Below, piece after piece: positions 6,235 to 8,586 of a stretch of 8,586 nt of DNA. The position numbers were made by a program, and so were the translations under genes. The notes beneath the pieces were generated by a model that searched no databases, was not told the origin of the DNA, and saw only the letters and a program-made list of their open reading frames with translations. How positions within the stretch are numbered: position 1 is the first letter of the stretch; the number at the start of each line of letters is the position of its first letter. Source of the stretch: Oscillospiraceae bacterium (GTDB lineage: Bacteria; Bacillota; Clostridia; Oscillospirales; Oscillospiraceae); NCBI GenBank assembly GCA_029065305.1, contig JAIEIQ010000101.1:1-8586 (forward strand). Reading direction: 5' to 3'.

Positions 6235-6851
6235 ATGCTCAGCGCGTGCTTCATATAGGGGTTGTTTTTGCGCTCAAAGTCCAGCGTGCTGTCCTCTCCA
6301 TGGCCGGGGCAGACCTTATAATTGCCCTCCAGGTCCGCCAGCTTGACCAGGGAGGCGATCATGTCATAGGAATCCCCGCCGGGCAGGTCCGTCCGTCCGC
6401 AGCTCATGGCGAAGAGCGTGTCCCCGGAGAGCATATACTCCTCCGCCAGCAGCGTCACCGAGCCGGGGGAGTGGCCGGGGGTGTGGAGGACCCTGACCTC
6501 CAGGGAGCCCACCCTCACCGTGTCCCCCTCGCCGTAGGTCCGCTGGTTCTCCCCCTTGTGGAGCATCTTGTAGTGGTGGTCCGCGCTGCCGGCGGGACAC
6601 AGGTCCTCTTCATGAATATACACCGGCAGGCCGGGAAATGCCTCCAGAATGGCGGGGATGCCGTCCACATGGTCCCAGTGGCCGTGGGTCAGAAGCAGCT
6701 TCTCCAGGCGCAGGCCGCTCCGCTCCACCATGCGCAGGACTCTCTCCGCTGACCCGCCGGGGTCCACCAGGGCGCACACGCCCTCCGTTTCATCACCGAT
6801 CAAATAGCAGTTGGTGTCGATCTGCCCCACGGGGATGGTATCAAAAATCAT
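6231..6851 (-). CDS. Metallo-beta-lactamase-fold hydrolase (glyoxalase II-like)
   Basis: A 206-residue cytosolic metal hydrolase of the glyoxalase II/YcbL-like branch. The two-metal site is complete: THGHWDH (55-61; His56, His58, Asp60, His61), TPGHSPG (124-130; His127), SGDTLF (142-147; Asp144) and PGHGE (182-186; His184). The first strands, IPVGQIDTNCYLIGD (6-20), are typical of this branch. No C-terminal glutathione-binding domain is present, so the true substrate is probably a small thioester or similar molecule. I chose ATG 6851 rather than the upstream ATG at 6944, because TAAGGAG lies 9 bases upstream and the family starts at MIFDTIPVG; the 31 extra residues would overlap the preceding gene. 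The stop overlaps the hemZ start by 4 bases. The dtd, MBL, hemZ order matches what I know of Clostridia. Confidence 0.92.
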   Translation of the reverse strand: MIFDTIPVGQIDTNCYLIGDETEGVCALVDPGGSAERVLRMVERSGLRLEKLLLTHGHWDHVDGIPAILEAFPGLPVYIHEEDLCPAGSADHHYKMLHKGENQRTYGEGDTVRVGSLEVRVLHTPGHSPGSVTLLAEEYMLSGDTLFAMSCGRTDLPGGDSYDMIASLVKLADLEGNYKVCPGHGEDSTLDFERKNNPYMKHALSI

Positions 6852-6860
6852 GATTGTTCT

Positions 6861-6866
6861 CTCCTT
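6861..6866 (-). promoter_or_regulatory. RBS of the metallo-hydrolase, overlapping upstream stop
   Basis: AAGGAG sits 9 bases before the ATG at 6851, and its first bases lie in the TAA stop codon of the upstream unknown gene (6867-6865). It decides the metallo-hydrolase start and suggests reinitiation by ribosomes finishing the upstream gene. Confidence 0.85.
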
Positions 6867-7266
6867 ACTGCACCATATCCGACATATCCTCAAACCCGGC
6901 AAAATCCAGAGGCTTCCAGCGGAACGCCCAGTCAAAATAGGCAATTACCTGCTCCAGCCGGGGCAGTGTGCGGTCCAGAAGATGGCCTTTGCCGTCCCTC
7001 CGGAAGCCGATCTCCAGGGAGTACTGCCCGGCGTCCGGGCCCTCCAGGGCGATGGCGCACTGGATGAACCAATAGCGCCCCTTCGGCCCGGCGGGGTCCC
7101 TCTGCTCCAAAATCAGGAAGCTGCCGCTGTCCTGGACCAGCGCCTCCAGACCAGCCCGGATATCCTCCCAGGACGGATTGCTCCTGGGGTATCCGCCGAT
7201 ATTCAGGGTCCAGGGCCAGTCCCTCCGGGGCTGGGATTCGTCCTTTTTATGAAAAAAAGCAAACAT
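6865..7266 (-). CDS. Unrecognised Trp-rich 133-residue protein
   Basis: I cannot assign this protein to a named family. It has no signal peptide or membrane segment and should be cytosolic. It is rich in aromatics: six Trp (17, 19, 33, 66, 113, 117). After a basic start (MFAFFHKK) comes DWPWTLNIGGYP (16-27), then an amphipathic helix (33-46), beta-like strands FLILEQ (50-55), YWFIQCAIAL (65-74) and QYSLEIGF (81-88), and a helix LPRLEQVIAYFDWAF (101-115). This looks like a small alpha/beta fold. The start at 7266 is favoured over 7377 because GGAG lies 8 bases upstream and the longer frame would lie inside dtd with an implausible Gly/Arg-rich sequence. It begins 2 bases after the dtd stop, and its stop overlaps the next ribosome site, so it is translated as part of the operon. 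The strand/helix pattern faintly recalls small immunity-type proteins, but this is only an impression. Confidence 0.8.
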   Translation of the reverse strand: MFAFFHKKDESQPRRDWPWTLNIGGYPRSNPSWEDIRAGLEALVQDSGSFLILEQRDPAGPKGRYWFIQCAIALEGPDAGQYSLEIGFRRDGKGHLLDRTLPRLEQVIAYFDWAFRWKPLDFAGFEDMSDMVQ

Positions 7267-7268
7267 CT

Positions 7269-7709
7269 TTATTTCTCCGTATCGAACAGGATCGTCACCG
7301 GTCCGTCGTTGACGGACTCCACCTGCATATCCGCGCCGAACTCCCCGTGCTCCACGGTGAACCCCCGCTCCCGGCACCGCTCCATGAACTTCTCATAGAG
7401 GGGAACCGCCAGCTCGGGCTTGGCCGCGCCGGAGAAGCCCGGCCTCCGGCTGGAGGTGTCGGCGTACAGGGTGAACTGGCTCACCACCAGGATGCTCCCC
7501 CCCGCCTGCTCCAGGTTCAGGTTCATCTTCTCGTTCTCGTCCTCGAAGATGCGCAGGTTGCAGACCTTGTCCGCCAGCTTCATGGCGGTCCCCTCTGTGT
7601 CGTTGGGGCCCACCCCCAGCAGAATCAAATACCCCCTGCCGATGGCGCCGTTGACCTGCCCGGCGATTGTCACCGAGGCGGAGGTTACTCTTGTCAGTAC
7701 CGCTCTCAT
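7269..7709 (-). CDS. dtd: D-aminoacyl-tRNA deacylase
   Basis: This enzyme hydrolyses D-amino acids (and glycine mischarged on tRNA-Ala) from tRNA and so protects translation. At 146 residues it has the family length. Motifs seen: MRAVLTRVTSASV at the N-terminus, GRGYLILLGVG (24-34), SQFTLYADT (77-85) and NDGPVTI (134-140), with Gly136-Pro137 forming the Gly-cisPro pair that enforces chirality. RRPGFSGAAKPELA (88-101) is also conserved. The ATG at 7709 has AAAGGAAG at 7721-7728, a longish spacing of 11 bases. It follows relA by 25 bases; the relA-dtd pair is a common Firmicutes arrangement. Its last codons carry the GGAG of the next gene. Confidence 0.97.
   Translation of the reverse strand: MRAVLTRVTSASVTIAGQVNGAIGRGYLILLGVGPNDTEGTAMKLADKVCNLRIFEDENEKMNLNLEQAGGSILVVSQFTLYADTSSRRPGFSGAAKPELAVPLYEKFMERCRERGFTVEHGEFGADMQVESVNDGPVTILFDTEK
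7275..7278 (-). promoter_or_regulatory. RBS of the unknown gene embedded in dtd
   Basis: GGAG followed by AAA, the dtd TAA stop, two bases and then ATG at 7266. The 8-base spacing from GGAG to the ATG sets the start of the Trp-rich gene and makes coupled translation with dtd likely. Confidence 0.75.
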
Positions 7710-7734
7710 GTTAGTATCCGCTTCCTTTCCCGCT

Positions 7735-8586
7735 TTATCCCGCCGGACGGTTGACCTTCATGACGCTGGAGATCTGGTGGATCTTCCGCATCACCTGGCC
7801 CAGCTGCTTGGCGTCCGTGACGGAGATGGTAATATAAAAGATGGCGAAGCCGTCGGCGGTGGAGTGAACGTTCATGCTGGACACGTTCACCTTGCAGGTG
7901 CTCAGGGCCGTGGAGATATCCACCAGCAGGTTGGGCCGGTCCTTGCAGACCACCTCCAGCCCTGTGGAGTAGCTCTCGTTCACGTCCTCGCCCCAGGAGA
8001 CCTTGATCCACCGGCCCTGGTTGGCCGCTGTGTGGTGGTTGGGGTCCGCGTTGGGACAGTCCCGCCGGTGGACGGACACGCCGTAGCCCCGGGTGATGAA
8101 GCCCACAATCTCGTCCCCGGGCACCGGCGCACAGCACTTGGAGAACTTCACCAGGCAGTTCGACAGCCCCTCCACCACGATGCCCTTCTCGCTCTTCACC
8201 CGCCGGGGCAGGTTTTTCGGCTGCTCCTCCCGCTTCTCCTGGGCCGCGGCAGCAGCAGCCGCCGAGGCCTTCTCCAGGGCCGCGGCCCTGGTCATCTGCA
8301 AAAGCTCGTCGCGGATGCGGTTGACCGCCTTCACCGCCGTGTAGCCGCCATAGCCGATGGCGGCGTACATCTCGTCCAGCCCGGGGAACTTCACCCGCTC
8401 CAGAATGGACGGCAGCACGTCGGGGGCGGTGATCTGGGCCATGGAGATGCCCGCGTGCCGGAGCTCCGCCTCAAAGGACGCCCGGCCCTGGGCGATGTTC
8501 TCCTCCCGCCGCTCCCGCTTGAACCACTGGCGGATCTTGCTGCGGGCCTCGCTGCTCTTGGCGATCTTCATCCAGTCCCGGCTGGG
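7735..8586 (-). CDS. relA: RelA/SpoT-type (p)ppGpp synthetase/hydrolase, C-terminal part
   Basis: The C-terminal 283 residues of the stringent-response enzyme that makes and degrades (p)ppGpp; the hydrolase, synthetase and most of the TGS region lie beyond the right edge. The visible part opens with PSRDWMKIAKSSEARSKIRQ, the conserved stretch just after the TGS domain in Firmicutes Rel (GPSRDWL in relatives), so the ATG at 8571 is internal and not the start. Counting from that Met, a helical region (1-95) leads to an Ala-rich linker (97-111), then the zinc-finger/RIS-like domain with KFSKCCAPVPGD (142-153) and GVSVHRRDCPN (164-174; Cys146, Cys147, His168, Cys172). The ACT domain (about 203-275) starts with the STGLEV strand and contains RPNLLVDIST (212-221). 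These regulatory domains sense stalled ribosomes and amino-acid state. It heads the visible part of the dtd operon. Confidence 0.96.
   Translation of the reverse strand, partial: PSRDWMKIAKSSEARSKIRQWFKRERREENIAQGRASFEAELRHAGISMAQITAPDVLPSILERVKFPGLDEMYAAIGYGGYTAVKAVNRIRDELLQMTRAAALEKASAAAAAAAQEKREEQPKNLPRRVKSEKGIVVEGLSNCLVKFSKCCAPVPGDEIVGFITRGYGVSVHRRDCPNADPNHHTAANQGRWIKVSWGEDVNESYSTGLEVVCKDRPNLLVDISTALSTCKVNVSSMNVHSTADGFAIFYITISVTDAKQLGQVMRKIHQISSVMKVNRPAG

Noticed and set aside
4933..6258. 441-codon open frame on the plus strand
   Set aside because: It is antisense to hemZ, whose radical SAM motifs are complete. The composition is that of a shadow frame caused by high third-position GC.
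6852..6944. Longer N-terminus for the metallo-hydrolase
   Set aside because: The extra 31 residues overlap the preceding gene, and the strong ribosome site plus the family N-terminus place the start at 6851.
8237..8275. Ala-rich stretch in RelA as a slippage-prone repeat
   Set aside because: The alanines use mixed codons, so it is not a simple-sequence repeat. It fits a flexible linker between regulatory domains.
1..8586. CRISPR array, tRNA, rRNA, insertion sequence, phage or defence system
   Set aside because: I looked for spaced direct repeats, transposase or integrase motifs, attachment-like duplications and defence domains on both strands and saw none. The window reads as ordinary core genome.

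Overview
The window is a compact stretch of a GC-rich genome with every recognisable gene on the minus strand, so transcription runs from high to low coordinates. The gene content (RelA, Dtd, a metallo-beta-lactamase-fold protein, HemZ, a flippase of the SpoVB/YabM group, HU, and RqcP with the RLDKYLKVSRLIKRRT start typical of Firmicutes YabO), the strong AGGAGG ribosome sites and the high third-position GC suggest a GC-rich member of the Clostridia. An anaerobic gut genus of the Oscillospiraceae (Flavonifractor/Oscillibacter-like) is my inference; no rRNA or other marker in the window proves it.

Right part (8586 to about 3306): the C-terminal 283 residues of the (p)ppGpp enzyme RelA enter from the right edge. 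They are followed by dtd (D-aminoacyl-tRNA deacylase), an unrecognised 133-residue protein, a metallo-hydrolase, the radical-SAM protein HemZ, a short-form nucleoside (uridine-type) kinase, and a small coiled-coil/zinc-ribbon protein. Gaps are 25, 2, 13, -4, 23 and 80 bases, so this reads as one operon with several translationally coupled junctions. The 80-base gap holds a perfect AT-rich palindrome.

Left part (3246 to 1): a SpoVB/YabM-type polytopic flippase follows after 59 bases. HU comes next as its own unit, with a promoter in front and a textbook intrinsic terminator behind. Then comes rqcP (ribosome-associated quality control), which has a good ribosome site but no visible promoter of its own. 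Last is a TrmH/SpoU RNA 2'-O-methyltransferase with a near-consensus sigma-A promoter; its last few codons leave the window on the left. The flippase/HU/rqcP block resembles the Bacillus yabM-yabN-yabO region, but MazG (YabN) is missing between flippase and rqcP, and YabP, YabQ and DivIC do not follow rqcP.

Functionally, the window is rich in translation maintenance and stress functions: RelA, Dtd, RqcP and the rRNA/tRNA methylase. It is core-genome housekeeping DNA. I see no mobile element, CRISPR array, tRNA or rRNA, and no convincing new multi-gene system. The most worthwhile unknowns are the Trp-rich 133-residue gene inside the dtd operon, the palindrome at 3739-3766, and the HU-terminator-rqcP arrangement. 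No stretch longer than 300 bases lacks a gene; the longest gap is 175 bases, between the flippase and HU.
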